The notes: generated by a model not told the origin, from the letters alone. 47,823 nt of DNA from Nocardiopsis listeri (GCF_020741345.1 NZ_DYZD01000040.1:1-47823); one strand, 5' to 3'; counted from the first letter of the stretch, positions 26,181 through 36,120 are shown. Numbers and translations are program-made.

Positions 26181-26735
26181 GTGTCCAGTGCGCAGTTCGT
26201 CCGTCCCGCCCGTGCCGCCGACGTGGACACGGTGGTGGACCTGCAGGTGGCATCGTGGCGCGCGGTGTACGGGGAGTTGTTGCCCGCCGAGGTGGCCGAG
26301 GAGATGTCCGGTGACCAGGCCCGGGAGAGTTTCCGGGAACAGTGGACGACGGCGCTGGAGTCGCCCCCCACCTCCAAGCACCGGTTGGTGGTGGCCACCG
26401 ACGAGGTGGGCGGGGAACGCACGGTTGTGGGATTCGCCGCGTTCGGTCCGGCGGGCGATCCCGACCTGTGGCCGGCCAAGGACGCCGAGCTGTTCGCCCT
26501 GCACGTGGACCCCGAGCGGGTCCGTCAGGGGCACGGCAGCCGACTGCTGAACGCGTGTGTGGACCACCTGGTCGAGGGCGGGTTCGGCACGGTTCACGTG
26601 TGGACCCCGGAGGAGGACAACGCGCTGAGGTCGTTCGTGGAGGCTTCGGGATGGCGCGTCGACGGTGCCCGCCGAGAAATCGACATGGGCCGGCTGGTGC
26701 CCATGGTGCGGCTGCACGCGGCCATCTCCGAGTAG
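26181..26735 (+). CDS. GNAT family N-acetyltransferase
   Basis: A 184-residue acetyltransferase with an RimI-like arrangement: FVRPARAADVDTVVDLQVASWRAVYGELLPAE at the N-terminus, motif A ALHVDPERVRQGHGSRLL (about residues 106-123), and RSFVEASGWRVDG (motif B). The A-S-W-R-x-x-Y-x-x-L-L-P segment is common in actinobacterial GNATs of unknown substrate. AGAGGAGG lies 7 nt before the GTG start, which fixes it; the upstream ATG at 26103 would add a frame across the divergent promoter. It precedes menA by 90 bp. No functional link to menaquinone is evident. Confidence 0.87.
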   Translation: MSSAQFVRPARAADVDTVVDLQVASWRAVYGELLPAEVAEEMSGDQARESFREQWTTALESPPTSKHRLVVATDEVGGERTVVGFAAFGPAGDPDLWPAKDAELFALHVDPERVRQGHGSRLLNACVDHLVEGGFGTVHVWTPEEDNALRSFVEASGWRVDGARREIDMGRLVPMVRLHAAISE

Positions 26736-26825
26736 GGTTCGGTCCCGCTTCGAGCAGGCACTACCGTGGGGTGGTCGTTGTGGCGCGCCCAGGAGCGCCC
26801 TGTGTGGAAACTGGAGGACCGGCGC

Positions 26826-27698
26826 GTGGCCACGGTCAGTGAATGGGTCTCGGGGTTGCGCCCCCGCACGCTTGCGAACTCGATCGTGCCGGTGGCGGTG
26901 GGCAGCGCGTTGGCCTTCGCCCTGGACGGGTTCGTCTGGTGGAAGGCGCTCCTGGCGTTGGTGGTGTCGATGGCCCTGCAGGTGGGGGTGAACTTCGCCA
27001 ACGACTACAGCGACGGGGTGAAGGGCACCGACACCGAGGAACGGACCGGGCCCACCCGGTTGACCGCCTCCGGGCTGGCGACGCCCGGGCAGGTCCTGGC
27101 TGCGGCTCTGGGGAGCTTCGCGTTCGCCGGCCTGGTGGGTCTGGTGCTGGTGGCGACCACCTCGTGGTGGCTGCTGTTGATCGGCGCGGCCGCGATCGCC
27201 GCCGCCTGGTACTACACCGGTGGCCGCAGCCCCTATGGCTACCGGGGGCTGGGCGAGGTATCGGTGTTCGTGTTCTTCGGCGTGGTGGCCGTGGTGGGCA
27301 CCGTGTTCGTGCAGTTGGAGGCGGCCCCCTGGCAGGCGTGGGTGGCATCGGTTCCGGTCGGGCTGCTGTCCTGCTCGGTGCTGGTGATCAACAACCTGCG
27401 CGACATCCCCACCGACCGGGAGACCGGGAAGATCACCCTGGCGGTGCGTCTGGGCGAGACCGGCACCCGCCGTATGTACGCCGGGATGATCGTCGCCTCG
27501 TTCGTGTTCGCGCCGGCCCTGCTGCCGGTGTCCTGGTGGGTGCCGCTGGTGCTGTTGGCGGTGCCCCTGGCCGTGCCGCCGCTGCGCCGGGTGCTGGGCG
27601 GCCAGGTCGGCCGTGATCTGGTGCTGGGGTTGGGCGAGACCGGGAAGCTGCAGATGGTGTTCGGGGCGTTGTTCTCCATCGCCCTGCTCCTGGGATAG
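26826..27698 (+). CDS. menA: 1,4-dihydroxy-2-naphthoate polyprenyltransferase
   Basis: A 290-residue UbiA-family membrane prenyltransferase that joins the polyprenyl chain to DHNA in menaquinone synthesis. The first Asp-rich motif is NFANDYSDGVKGTD (N-D-x2-D) and the second DIPTDRETGK, with about eight or nine membrane helices between and after them. The opening SGLRPRTLANSIVPVAVG is characteristic of MenA. The GTG at 26826, with GGAGG 8 nt upstream, is preferred over earlier GTGs. No other men genes lie in this window, so the pathway must be completed elsewhere. Confidence 0.94.
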   Translation: MATVSEWVSGLRPRTLANSIVPVAVGSALAFALDGFVWWKALLALVVSMALQVGVNFANDYSDGVKGTDTEERTGPTRLTASGLATPGQVLAAALGSFAFAGLVGLVLVATTSWWLLLIGAAAIAAAWYYTGGRSPYGYRGLGEVSVFVFFGVVAVVGTVFVQLEAAPWQAWVASVPVGLLSCSVLVINNLRDIPTDRETGKITLAVRLGETGTRRMYAGMIVASFVFAPALLPVSWWVPLVLLAVPLAVPPLRRVLGGQVGRDLVLGLGETGKLQMVFGALFSIALLLG

Positions 27699-27704
27699 CG
27701 GACC

Positions 27705-27710
27705 TATAGT
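27705..27710 (+). promoter_or_regulatory. Candidate -10 element, leaderless start of the Nudix gene
   Basis: TATAGT, one mismatch from TATAAT, ends 7 nt before the GTG start at 27718. There is no Shine-Dalgarno. It follows the menA stop by 6 bp. Confidence 0.6.
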
Positions 27711-27717
27711 CGCTCGG

Positions 27718-28212
27718 GTGAGAGAACTGAGCGACGAGGACTTCTTCGCCTCCCTGCCGGCCACCCGTGGATCGGCGGGGGCGCTCATCCGTTCGGCCGA
27801 GGGCGACGTGCTGCTGGTTCGGCGGGTGTACATGCCCGATCGGCCGTGGGGTGTCCCCGGCGGGATCATCGAGGCCGAGGAGTCGCCCCTGACCGCCTGT
27901 CTACGGGAGATCGCCGAGGAACTCGGAGTGCCCGCGTCGCCCCGGGCCCTGCTGGTGACGGACTGGGTACCGCCCGCCCCGCCGCGCACCCCGGCCCTGC
28001 ACTGGTTGTTCCGGGTGGAGGTCCCCTCGGAGGAGTTCGTCCTGCCCGAGGAGGAACTGTCCGGATGGGCCTGGGTGCCACCGGAGAAGCTGGAGGAGTA
28101 CCTGGTCGGGGGTACGGCGCGCCGGATGGTCGCCGGTGTCGACGTGGACGACCGCTCCGGCGGACCGGTCTACCTGGAGGACGGACACCCCGTCCTGCCA
28201 GGGCGGATCTGA
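27718..28212 (+). CDS. NUDIX hydrolase
   Basis: A 164-residue hydrolase of nucleoside-diphosphate-linked compounds, substrate unknown. The Nudix box G-x5-E-x7-R-E-x2-E-E-x-G is complete: GIIEAEESPLTACLREIAEELG at about residues 50-71. A preceding RPWGVPGG loop and a later HWLFRVEV strand fit the fold. The GTG start has a -10 hexamer 7 nt upstream and no ribosome-binding site. It has its own promoter despite lying 19 bp after menA. Confidence 0.9.
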   Translation: MRELSDEDFFASLPATRGSAGALIRSAEGDVLLVRRVYMPDRPWGVPGGIIEAEESPLTACLREIAEELGVPASPRALLVTDWVPPAPPRTPALHWLFRVEVPSEEFVLPEEELSGWAWVPPEKLEEYLVGGTARRMVAGVDVDDRSGGPVYLEDGHPVLPGRI

Positions 28213-28225
28213 GCGTTCACCACAT

Positions 28226-28247
28226 CGGACACATGTCCGGCTAGGAT
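28226..28247 (+). promoter_or_regulatory. Dyad overlapping the methyltransferase promoter
   Basis: CGGACACATGTCCG (28226-28239) is a near-palindrome (arms CGGACA/TGTCCG). It stands directly before TAGGAT (28242-28247), a likely -10 for the downstream methyltransferase gene. The position suits a repressor site. No regulator is assigned. Confidence 0.4.
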
Positions 28248-28286
28248 TCGCCTCCCAACCCGCATCACCAGGGAGAGACCACCGCC

Positions 28287-28970
28287 GTGCCGAGTGACCA
28301 CACAGACCAACGTGACCTCGCCCCGGACCCCGTAGCGTGGGCCGAACGACGCGCGGAGCAGGCCGAGGCCTTCGACGCCATCGGGGAACGCTACGAGGAG
28401 GCGTTCCCGAACAAGGAGGGCCAGGAGGACTGCGTACGTCGACTACTGGACTCCCTTCCCCAGGGGGCGCACGTCCTGGACCTGGGGTCGGGCACCGGGT
28501 TGCCGACCGCCCTCCAGCTGGTCAACGCCGGCGCCCGGGTGACCGGTTTCGAGATCTCCGAACGCATGCTGGAACTGGCCCGCGAGAACGTTCCGGGGGC
28601 CGAGTTCCGCCAGGCCGACATCATGGACCTGGACCCGGTCGAGACCTCCTACGACGCGATCGTGGCGTTCTTCTCGCTGCTGTGTCTGCCCAAGGACCGC
28701 ATCGCCCAGGCCCTGGGCCGCGTGCGCGCGTCCCTGGCCCCGGGCGGCCTGCTGTGCCTGTCCATGGTGGAATCCGACCTCGACGACGAACCGATCCCCT
28801 TCCTGGGCTCGGCGATCCGTGTGTCGGGATATCCCCGCGACGAGCTGCGCGAGGTGGTCACCAACGCCGGTCTGGTCATCGAGGACGAGCGCGTGGTCAC
28901 CTTCGAACCCAAGGACCCCGACGCCCGCCCCGAGGTCCAGCTCTTCTACACCTGCCGCCGCGGGGCCTGA
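28287..28970 (+). CDS. Class I SAM-dependent methyltransferase
   Basis: A 227-residue methyltransferase of the Methyltransf_25/11 type. Motif I is VLDLGSGTGLPTALQL (around residues 63-78), the acidic ribose-binding residue is in VTGFEISERML, and FRQADIMDLDP is motif II. The remainder (SYDAIVAFFSLLCLPK, LAPGGLLCLSMVE) follows the usual order. The substrate is unknown. The GTG start has GGGAGAG about 9 nt upstream. It ends in a strong terminator shared with convergent dapB. Confidence 0.9.
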   Translation: MPSDHTDQRDLAPDPVAWAERRAEQAEAFDAIGERYEEAFPNKEGQEDCVRRLLDSLPQGAHVLDLGSGTGLPTALQLVNAGARVTGFEISERMLELARENVPGAEFRQADIMDLDPVETSYDAIVAFFSLLCLPKDRIAQALGRVRASLAPGGLLCLSMVESDLDDEPIPFLGSAIRVSGYPRDELREVVTNAGLVIEDERVVTFEPKDPDARPEVQLFYTCRRGA

Positions 28971-28979
28971 ACGCGTGAA

Positions 28980-29004
28980 GGGGGCCGCCCGTCGGGCGGC
29001 CCCC
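28980..29004. terminator. Bidirectional terminator hairpin
   Basis: A perfect 11-bp stem GGGGGCCGCCC / GGGCGGCCCCC with a 3-nt loop, between the convergent methyltransferase and dapB genes. Short TT follows on the plus strand. Confidence 0.88.
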
Positions 29005-29020
29005 TTGTGAACGAGTGTGG

Positions 29021-30538
<1,518 letters not shown>

Positions 30539-30552
30539 CCCCGGCCGGCGGC

Positions 30553-31527
30553 TCAGCGTGCGGTGGACAGGTTGAGGGCGAAGTCACCGGCCGGGTCGGT
30601 CCACCAATGGGTGAGGGTGAACCCGGCGGCGTCCAGTTCCTCGGTGAGTCCTTCGCGACGGAACTTGGCGGAGATCTCGGTGCGCATCTCCTCGCCGGCC
30701 TCGAAGTCGACCTCCAGGTCGAGGTCGGCCACACGCACCCGCTGGTGGGCGCGGGCGCGCAGGCGCATCTCGATCCACTCGTGTTCGGCGTTCCACACGG
30801 CCAGGTGATCGAAGGCCGCCGGGTCGAAGTCACCGCCCAGCCGCCGGTTGATCACCGAAAGGACGTTGCGGTCGAAGGCGGCGGTGACCCCTTGGGCGTC
30901 GTCGTAGGCGGCGACCAGGCGCGCCGGGTCCTTGACCAGGTCGGCACCGAGCAGGAGCGTGTCGCCCGGATCGAGGGTGCCGCGCACGTCGCGCAGGAAC
31001 ACGGCGCGTTCGGCGGGTGCTTGATTGCCGATGGTGGACCCCAGGACGGCGAGCATCCGACGGCCGTCGTGTTCGTTGACCGGCAACAGGCCCAGGTGGT
31101 GTTCGAAGTCACCGACCACGGCGTGCACGTCCAGGCCCGGGTGGTCGTCGGCGACCCGTCGGGCGGAGGCGGCCAGGAAGTCGCCGCTGACGTCGACGGG
31201 CACGAAGCGTCTCAGTGAGCCGTGGCGGCGCAGGGCGTCGAGCAGCAGCCGGGTCTTGACCCCGGACCCGGATCCGAGCTCGATGAGGGTGACGGCGTCT
31301 GCGGCCCGGGCGATCTCGTCGGAGCGGAGTTCGAGGATGCCGCGTTCGGTGCGGGTCGGGTAGTACTCGGGCAGCCGGGTGATGTCCTCGAACAGGGCGC
31401 TGCCGTGTTCGTCGTAGAACCACTTGGGCGGGAGCCGTTTGGGGTGGGCGGTGAGGCCTTCGGCGACGTCGGCCCGCAAGGCCTTGTCGAGGTCGTCTCC
31501 TGTGAGGTTGCGGTCGATCCGGAACAT
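30553..31527 (-). CDS. egtD: L-histidine N-alpha-methyltransferase EgtD
   Basis: A 324-residue enzyme that trimethylates histidine to hercynine, the first committed step of ergothioneine synthesis. The SAM site is IELGSGSGVKTRLLLDAL (around residues 83-100). The N-terminal KWFYDEHGSALFEDITRLPEYYPTRTE block is diagnostic, as are FDRNVLSVINRRLGGDF and the C-terminal EEMRTEISAKF substrate region. The gene lies 24 bp after egtC and is the last of the egtABCD run. It is convergent with the VIT gene, with no obvious hairpin between them. Confidence 0.96.
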   Translation of the reverse strand: MFRIDRNLTGDDLDKALRADVAEGLTAHPKRLPPKWFYDEHGSALFEDITRLPEYYPTRTERGILELRSDEIARAADAVTLIELGSGSGVKTRLLLDALRRHGSLRRFVPVDVSGDFLAASARRVADDHPGLDVHAVVGDFEHHLGLLPVNEHDGRRMLAVLGSTIGNQAPAERAVFLRDVRGTLDPGDTLLLGADLVKDPARLVAAYDDAQGVTAAFDRNVLSVINRRLGGDFDPAAFDHLAVWNAEHEWIEMRLRARAHQRVRVADLDLEVDFEAGEEMRTEISAKFRREGLTEELDAAGFTLTHWWTDPAGDFALNLSTAR

Positions 31528-31551
31528 GCTGCCTCCTGTTTCCCGTACCGG

Positions 31552-32331
31552 TCAGCCGAGCGGCCGGATGTCGGTGTGTTCCCGGGTGGCGACCACCACG
31601 GACTCCTCGGGGACCTCTCGCCAGCCGCGTCCGTCGTCGAAGGGTTCGGAGGCCAGGAAGACCTCGTCGCCCTCCCCCTGCGCACGCCCCGGCCGGCGCA
31701 GGGTGAACAGGGTGTCCCCCGCGGTCGTGCCGACGATCGTCGTACCGTCCCCGGCCAACAGGTTGTAGCGACCTTGGGAGTGTTCGCGGGCCTGGCGCAC
31801 CACGGCGGCCAGGGACCCCGGCAGGTCGCCGGAGGCCCGCCACAGCCCCAGTGCGCGGGCGAACAGCGGGGCCGAGTCCACGGGTGCCCGGGCCTCCAAG
31901 GCGTCTGGGGGCGGTGGCGAGCCGAGCCCCACGGCGAGCGCGTGGTCGTCCTTGGCCGCCCCGTTGTGGCTGAACAGCAGGTGATCCGCCCGGAAGGGTT
32001 GGGCGCCGGACTCCTCGGAGCCGAACCCGACGGTGGCGTCGCGCACGGCCGCGACCACGCACCCGGAGGTGATGGCGCGGGCCGCGTCGGCGAAGGAGGA
32101 GTCGCCCCAGATCGGCATGGCCCTCCGGTAGCGCAGGGGCGGCACGGGCTCTTCGATCGCTTGCGTCTCGGGCCTCGGCGAGTACCAACCGACGCCGAAC
32201 CCGTCGGCGTTGACGGTGCCGTACCGCTGGCGCCGGGGCGCCCAGGACTGGACCAACAACGAATGGGGCGCCGAGTACAGCAGTTCGTGCAACGTGCGCG
32301 GCGGTCCCAGGTAGGCGAGGTGGCGGCACAT
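31552..32331 (-). CDS. egtC: Ergothioneine biosynthesis glutamine amidotransferase EgtC
   Basis: A 259-residue class II (Ntn) amidohydrolase that removes the gamma-glutamyl group from the hercynylcysteine sulfoxide conjugate. Cys2 follows the initiator Met (MCRHLAYLG) and becomes the N-terminal nucleophile. Other motifs are NADGFGVGWY, AVRDATVGFGSEESGAQPF and LFSHNGAAKD. Its ATG shares one base with the egtB stop (TGATG). The substrate is supplied by EgtB. Confidence 0.95.
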   Translation of the reverse strand: MCRHLAYLGPPRTLHELLYSAPHSLLVQSWAPRRQRYGTVNADGFGVGWYSPRPETQAIEEPVPPLRYRRAMPIWGDSSFADAARAITSGCVVAAVRDATVGFGSEESGAQPFRADHLLFSHNGAAKDDHALAVGLGSPPPPDALEARAPVDSAPLFARALGLWRASGDLPGSLAAVVRQAREHSQGRYNLLAGDGTTIVGTTAGDTLFTLRRPGRAQGEGDEVFLASEPFDDGRGWREVPEESVVVATREHTDIRPLG

Positions 32332-33683
32332 CAGGACGGGTCCGCGTCGCGTGCGCAGCGGAACCCGCTGAAGATCTGCCGTCGGATCGGGTGGTCCCAA
32401 TTGCGGAAGGTGGATCTCACCGCGGTGGGGTGGGTGGCCCACGACCCTCCGCGCAGAACCTTGTAGCCGTCGTCGAAGAAGACCTCCGAGTACTCGCGGT
32501 AGGGGAAGGATCGAAACCCCGGGTAGCCGTGGAAGGTGGTGGAGGTCCACTCCCACACGTCCCCGATGAGCTGTTGGACGCCGAGCGGGGAGGCACCGTC
32601 CGGATGGGTGCCCACCGGGTCCGGTCCCAGCCGCCCCTGGCCCAGGTTGGCGTGGCGCGTCCGGGGTTCGGCGTCGCCCCAGGGGAAGCGTTGACAGCGC
32701 CCGGTGGCGGGGTCGAACCGGGCCGCCTTCTCCCACTCGGCCTCGGTGGGAAGGCGTTTGCCCGCCCAGCGGGCGTAGGCGTCGGCCTCGTGGTAGCTCA
32801 CGTGCTGGACCGGCTCGTTCGGCGGCACGTCCTCGTGCCGGCCGAAGCGGCGGCGGGTCCAGCGTCCGCCCTCCAAGCTCCAGAACGCCGGAGCGATGGC
32901 CTCCCGTCGTGTCCGCCACTCCCAACCGGCCGGGCTCCACCATCGGGGGTCACGGTAGCCACCGTCGTCGACGAACTCCAGGTAGGCGGCGTTGGTGACC
33001 GGGAGGGTGTCGATCCGGTAGGCGGGCAGGTCGACGGTGTGGCCGGGTCGTTCGTTGTCGTAGGACCAGGGGTCGTCGTCGGTGCCGAGTGTGAAGGGTC
33101 CGGCCGGGACCCACACCTCCGCCTCTTCGGGTGGTTCGAACGCGTCGGGGGCGGGCGTCTCCTCCAACAGGACCGGGTCCCCGCGTCGAAGCTGGTGTGT
33201 GGCCAGCATCGTCTCGTCGTGCATGTGCTCGTGCTGGATCACCATGTGGAAGACGAAGCCCGCGTCGAGCAGGGAGCGTTCCGCCTTCCCCGCCTGGGCG
33301 GGCACCGGGGGGCTCGGGGACAGGTCGGCGCCCTCCAACGTGTCGAGGACCTCCCGTCGCACACGCTCGTTGTACTCGCGTGCCTCCTCGGGTCGCAGCA
33401 GCGGGAGGGTGACCCGGTCCGCGCGCGGGTTCTCGAAGGCGTCGTAGAGCCCGTCGATGTCCGGGCGCAGCGCCTCCCTTCCCCCCGCGGCGCGCAGCAG
33501 CCACTGTTCCTCGTAGTTACCGATGTGCGCCAGGTCCCAGACCAGCGGCGACATCAGGGGCGAGTGCTGGGCGAGCAGTTCGGTGTCGTCGAGGGCCAGC
33601 AGGGTCAGCCCGTTGCTGCGTCGGCGGCCGCGGTCGAGTTCGGCGGCGATGCGTTCCTTGGCGCGTTCCTGTTCCAGGCTCAT
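32331..33683 (-). CDS. egtB: Iron-dependent sulfoxide synthase EgtB
   Basis: A 450-residue non-haem iron enzyme that oxidatively joins gamma-glutamylcysteine to hercynine. The N-terminal DinB-like domain supplies the three His ligands: H53 in DLAHIGNYEEQW, and the H-x3-H-x-E motif H151/H155/E157 in IQHEHMHDETM. The C-terminal formylglycine-generating-enzyme-like domain is complete (RLPTEAEWEKAAR, GDVWEWTSTTFHGYPGF, VLRGGSWATHP, RNWDHPIRRQIFSGFRCARD). The ATG at 33683 overlaps the egtA stop as ATGA. Full length for the family. Confidence 0.96.
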   Translation of the reverse strand: MSLEQERAKERIAAELDRGRRRSNGLTLLALDDTELLAQHSPLMSPLVWDLAHIGNYEEQWLLRAAGGREALRPDIDGLYDAFENPRADRVTLPLLRPEEAREYNERVRREVLDTLEGADLSPSPPVPAQAGKAERSLLDAGFVFHMVIQHEHMHDETMLATHQLRRGDPVLLEETPAPDAFEPPEEAEVWVPAGPFTLGTDDDPWSYDNERPGHTVDLPAYRIDTLPVTNAAYLEFVDDGGYRDPRWWSPAGWEWRTRREAIAPAFWSLEGGRWTRRRFGRHEDVPPNEPVQHVSYHEADAYARWAGKRLPTEAEWEKAARFDPATGRCQRFPWGDAEPRTRHANLGQGRLGPDPVGTHPDGASPLGVQQLIGDVWEWTSTTFHGYPGFRSFPYREYSEVFFDDGYKVLRGGSWATHPTAVRSTFRNWDHPIRRQIFSGFRCARDADPS

Positions 33684-34966
33684 GAGGAACCTCCACGGTG
33701 GGCGAGGCGCTCGCGCGCGGTCGCCGTCGAATCGGCGGGCCGCGGTGCGGGCACCTGGAGAGCGGTGTCGGCGGGGCACAGTCCTCGCCGGACGTAGTGA
33801 CCGGCGTACTCGTCGACGAGAGCGGCGAGCGCGGCCGCCCCCATGCGGGGCAGGGCCTCTATGGCGGCGTCGAAGCAGGTCCGCGCGCACGCGAAGATCT
33901 CGGCGTCCCCGGGGCCCAGCCGGGCGGAGCGCAGCCACAGCGTGGGTGTGGGCGCGGCGCCGCGGCACAGGCGCTCGGTGGCCTCCTCGGCGACGGCCCT
34001 GGCCCGTGAGTCTTCGGTCAGGGCGGCGGCGAGCGCCACCGGGACCGGCCACCAGCGCAGGGGCACGGTGTCGATCATGCGCAGTTCCCACCAGCCGCGC
34101 GGGCGGATGGGCGGGAACAGGGTGCTCAGGTGGAATTCCAGGTCGGCGGGGGTCACCGGGCGCGGCCCCCGCCCGTCGACCCAGTCGGCCAGGGTGATTC
34201 CCGGATCGGCGGTCCAGGCACCGCCCCCACCGGGGATCTCGGGCAGTGCCATCACCCGTGCGCCCAGGGCGTACTCGGCCCAGGCCGTGGCGGGGTCGGT
34301 GACGGTGCCGGGTTCAAGGACGGGTCGGGTGCGGGTCGCGTCGGTGGCCGCCCAGATGGCCCACCGGGAGGACTTCCAACCGGTGGGGCGGCCTCGCCAG
34401 ACGGCCGAGTTGGCGAAGGCCGCGACCAGGACGGGGCCGAGGCGGTGCAGGAACCGCCAGCGCCCGCGGAGGTCGGCGGCGTCGGCTCCGTTGTCCAGGC
34501 ACACCTGGATGGACGCGGAGCTGCACATCATGGTGCGGCCACTGGCGTGGCGGTGCCGGTCGAAGAATCGCTCCATCGCCGTGTAACGGGGCGATCGGAG
34601 TTGTCGTTCGGGCGGACGTACCGGGTCGAGCGCGGTCTCGGCCAGGTAAAGTCCGGCGTCCGCGAGGGTCTTCTCGATGTGCCGAAGGTCGACCGCGAGT
34701 GCCTCGTGGGCCTGGGTGAGACCCGGCAACGCCGGTGAGCTGAGCTCGATCTGACCCCCCGGCTCGAAGGTGATCCGGCTTCCCGCGGGCGGGGCGCCAC
34801 AGGCCTCCACGAGCTCCGCGAGGCGGTCGATGGTGACGGGTTCGGTGGGTCGTTCCGGGTCGGTCACCAGCCATTCGGTCTCGGCTCCGACCTTGCCGGG
34901 AGGGCCGGTCTTGAAGCAGATCCCGTTGATGTACTCGTGAACGTCTTCCGTGGTCATGTGCGGCAT
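33680..34966 (-). CDS. egtA: Glutamate-cysteine ligase EgtA
   Basis: A 428-residue GCS2-family ligase that makes gamma-glutamylcysteine, the sulfur donor for EgtB. Recognisable blocks are VGAETEWLVTDPERP, ITFEPGGQIELSSPAL, GRTMMCSSASIQVCLD, WKSSRWAIWAATDATRTRP and IRPRGWWELRMIDTVPLRWWPVP. I chose the ATG at 34966 because GGGAG lies about 8 nt upstream; the next ATG is at 34957. It is the first gene of the egt run. A perfect Crp-type site lies about 185 bp upstream. The C-terminus carries a Pro/Ala/Arg tail. Confidence 0.95.
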   Translation of the reverse strand: MPHMTTEDVHEYINGICFKTGPPGKVGAETEWLVTDPERPTEPVTIDRLAELVEACGAPPAGSRITFEPGGQIELSSPALPGLTQAHEALAVDLRHIEKTLADAGLYLAETALDPVRPPERQLRSPRYTAMERFFDRHRHASGRTMMCSSASIQVCLDNGADAADLRGRWRFLHRLGPVLVAAFANSAVWRGRPTGWKSSRWAIWAATDATRTRPVLEPGTVTDPATAWAEYALGARVMALPEIPGGGGAWTADPGITLADWVDGRGPRPVTPADLEFHLSTLFPPIRPRGWWELRMIDTVPLRWWPVPVALAAALTEDSRARAVAEEATERLCRGAAPTPTLWLRSARLGPGDAEIFACARTCFDAAIEALPRMGAAALAALVDEYAGHYVRRGLCPADTALQVPAPRPADSTATARERLAHRGGSS

Positions 34967-35149
34967 GGGCTGACTCCCTGGGAGTGACACCTCAAGGGTC
35001 CTGCCCGGGGTTCCGCGACGGTGAACATGTGCGATCACCCCAACCGGATCGAAGGTGGCCGGTGGGCGCACCGACGCGCCGTCGGCACACCCGCCGACCA
35101 CACGCTTCTCGTGCGGGAGGCGTCGGTGTCCACCCCCGAACGCGTGAAA

Positions 35150-35165
35150 TGTGATGTGAGTCACA
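35150..35165. promoter_or_regulatory. Crp/GlxR-type binding site
   Basis: TGTGA-TGTGAG-TCACA is an exact TGTGA-N6-TCACA dyad, the consensus for Crp-family regulators in bacteria including mycobacteria and corynebacteria. It overlaps the stop codon of the arylamine N-acetyltransferase gene (TCA at 35161-35163 on this strand) and lies upstream of egtA, about 184 bp from its ATG. Confidence 0.65.
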
Positions 35166-36120
35166 CGCCAAGGAAGCCGCGCACCCGCTCCTCGACCACA
35201 CCGCGTTCTCCCTGGTCAAGGCGGATGTCGAAGACCTCGCGCAACACCTCTCCCAGCTCTTCCACCCGCAACTCGCGCACCTCCCGTTCCGGCCCGACGC
35301 CCGGGTCCTTCCGGTCCGTGCCGACCCGCTCCACCGTCAGGGTCGTGTCGGTCAGGGAGTACCGGGTACCGCCGATGGTCCGTGCGGCCATCAGCCGGCT
35401 CCGGAACGGCGAACGCGGGTGGGTGGTGAGGTAGTGGCTGAAGATCTCGTAGTCCTGCGGCAGGTTCCCGGCCGTGGTGAAGGAGTACAGGTTCCGCCAC
35501 TCCTTCCCGTCGAAGGAACGCAGCAGCCACTCCTCCTCCCCCACCTCCGAGATCCGGTCCAGACGCAGGTCCCAGCCGTCCTGGGAGGTCTGGTGCCCGT
35601 CCACGAAGGGGAAGGGCTCCAGCAGCCCTCCACCACCGAAACCGACGTCCACCAGCCACGGCGAGCCGTCCGGTTCCACCTTCAGCAGGGCGTGGGTGGA
35701 GGGGCGGGGCCGCCCGTCGCCGCCCACCGACACACGTGCGCTGAACGCGGTGAGCGTGAACCCGAGCCGGTCCAGGGCCGCGGCCAGCAGCAGATTCTGT
35801 TCGTAGCAGTAGCCGCCCCGGTGGTGGCGGACCATCTTGTCCGTCAACGACGGCACGTCCAGCGGAACCGGGCGGTCGAACAGCAACTGGAGGTTCTCGA
35901 AGGGGATCGCGGCCAGGTGGGCGCGGTGCACCGCGGTCAGGGTGTCCAGGGTGGGCGGCAGGTCACCGGACAGTCCGAGCCGGTCCAGGTAGGCGCCCAC
36001 GTCCAGCTCCGACCCGTGCCAGAAGTCGCGGTCGGTGAACACGGGCGGGGGCGGTGGGGCGGTTCCGGGCCCCGAGGTCGGACGCTCGCTCGTGGTGTTC
36101 TCTGTGGTCGCCATACCCAT
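35161..36120 (-). CDS. nat: Arylamine N-acetyltransferase
   Basis: A 319-residue acetyl-CoA-dependent enzyme that acetylates arylamines and hydrazines. The Cys-His-Asp triad is intact: C105 in RGGYCYEQN, H143 in RPSTHALLKV and D158 in LVDVGFGG. The N-terminus has about 30 extra residues (Pro-rich PGTAPPPPPVF) and the C-terminus is somewhat extended compared with the usual 275-280 aa. Two ATGs (36120 and 36114) are possible; neither has a strong ribosome-binding site. Homologues also include amide synthases of ansamycin clusters, but no polyketide genes are nearby. Confidence 0.93.
   Translation of the reverse strand: MGMATTENTTSERPTSGPGTAPPPPPVFTDRDFWHGSELDVGAYLDRLGLSGDLPPTLDTLTAVHRAHLAAIPFENLQLLFDRPVPLDVPSLTDKMVRHHRGGYCYEQNLLLAAALDRLGFTLTAFSARVSVGGDGRPRPSTHALLKVEPDGSPWLVDVGFGGGGLLEPFPFVDGHQTSQDGWDLRLDRISEVGEEEWLLRSFDGKEWRNLYSFTTAGNLPQDYEIFSHYLTTHPRSPFRSRLMAARTIGGTRYSLTDTTLTVERVGTDRKDPGVGPEREVRELRVEELGEVLREVFDIRLDQGERGVVEERVRGFLGV

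Noticed and set aside
25353..27989. Upstream extension of the dapA frame to more than 1200 residues
   Set aside because: The frame merely stays open through antisense of three plus-strand genes. DapA is complete from 25352, and the extension has no family similarity.
35161..36120. Amide synthase of an ansamycin-type cluster instead of a detoxifying NAT
   Set aside because: The catalytic triad fits either, but there is no polyketide synthase or AHBA gene nearby, so ordinary arylamine N-acetyltransferase is the simpler reading.
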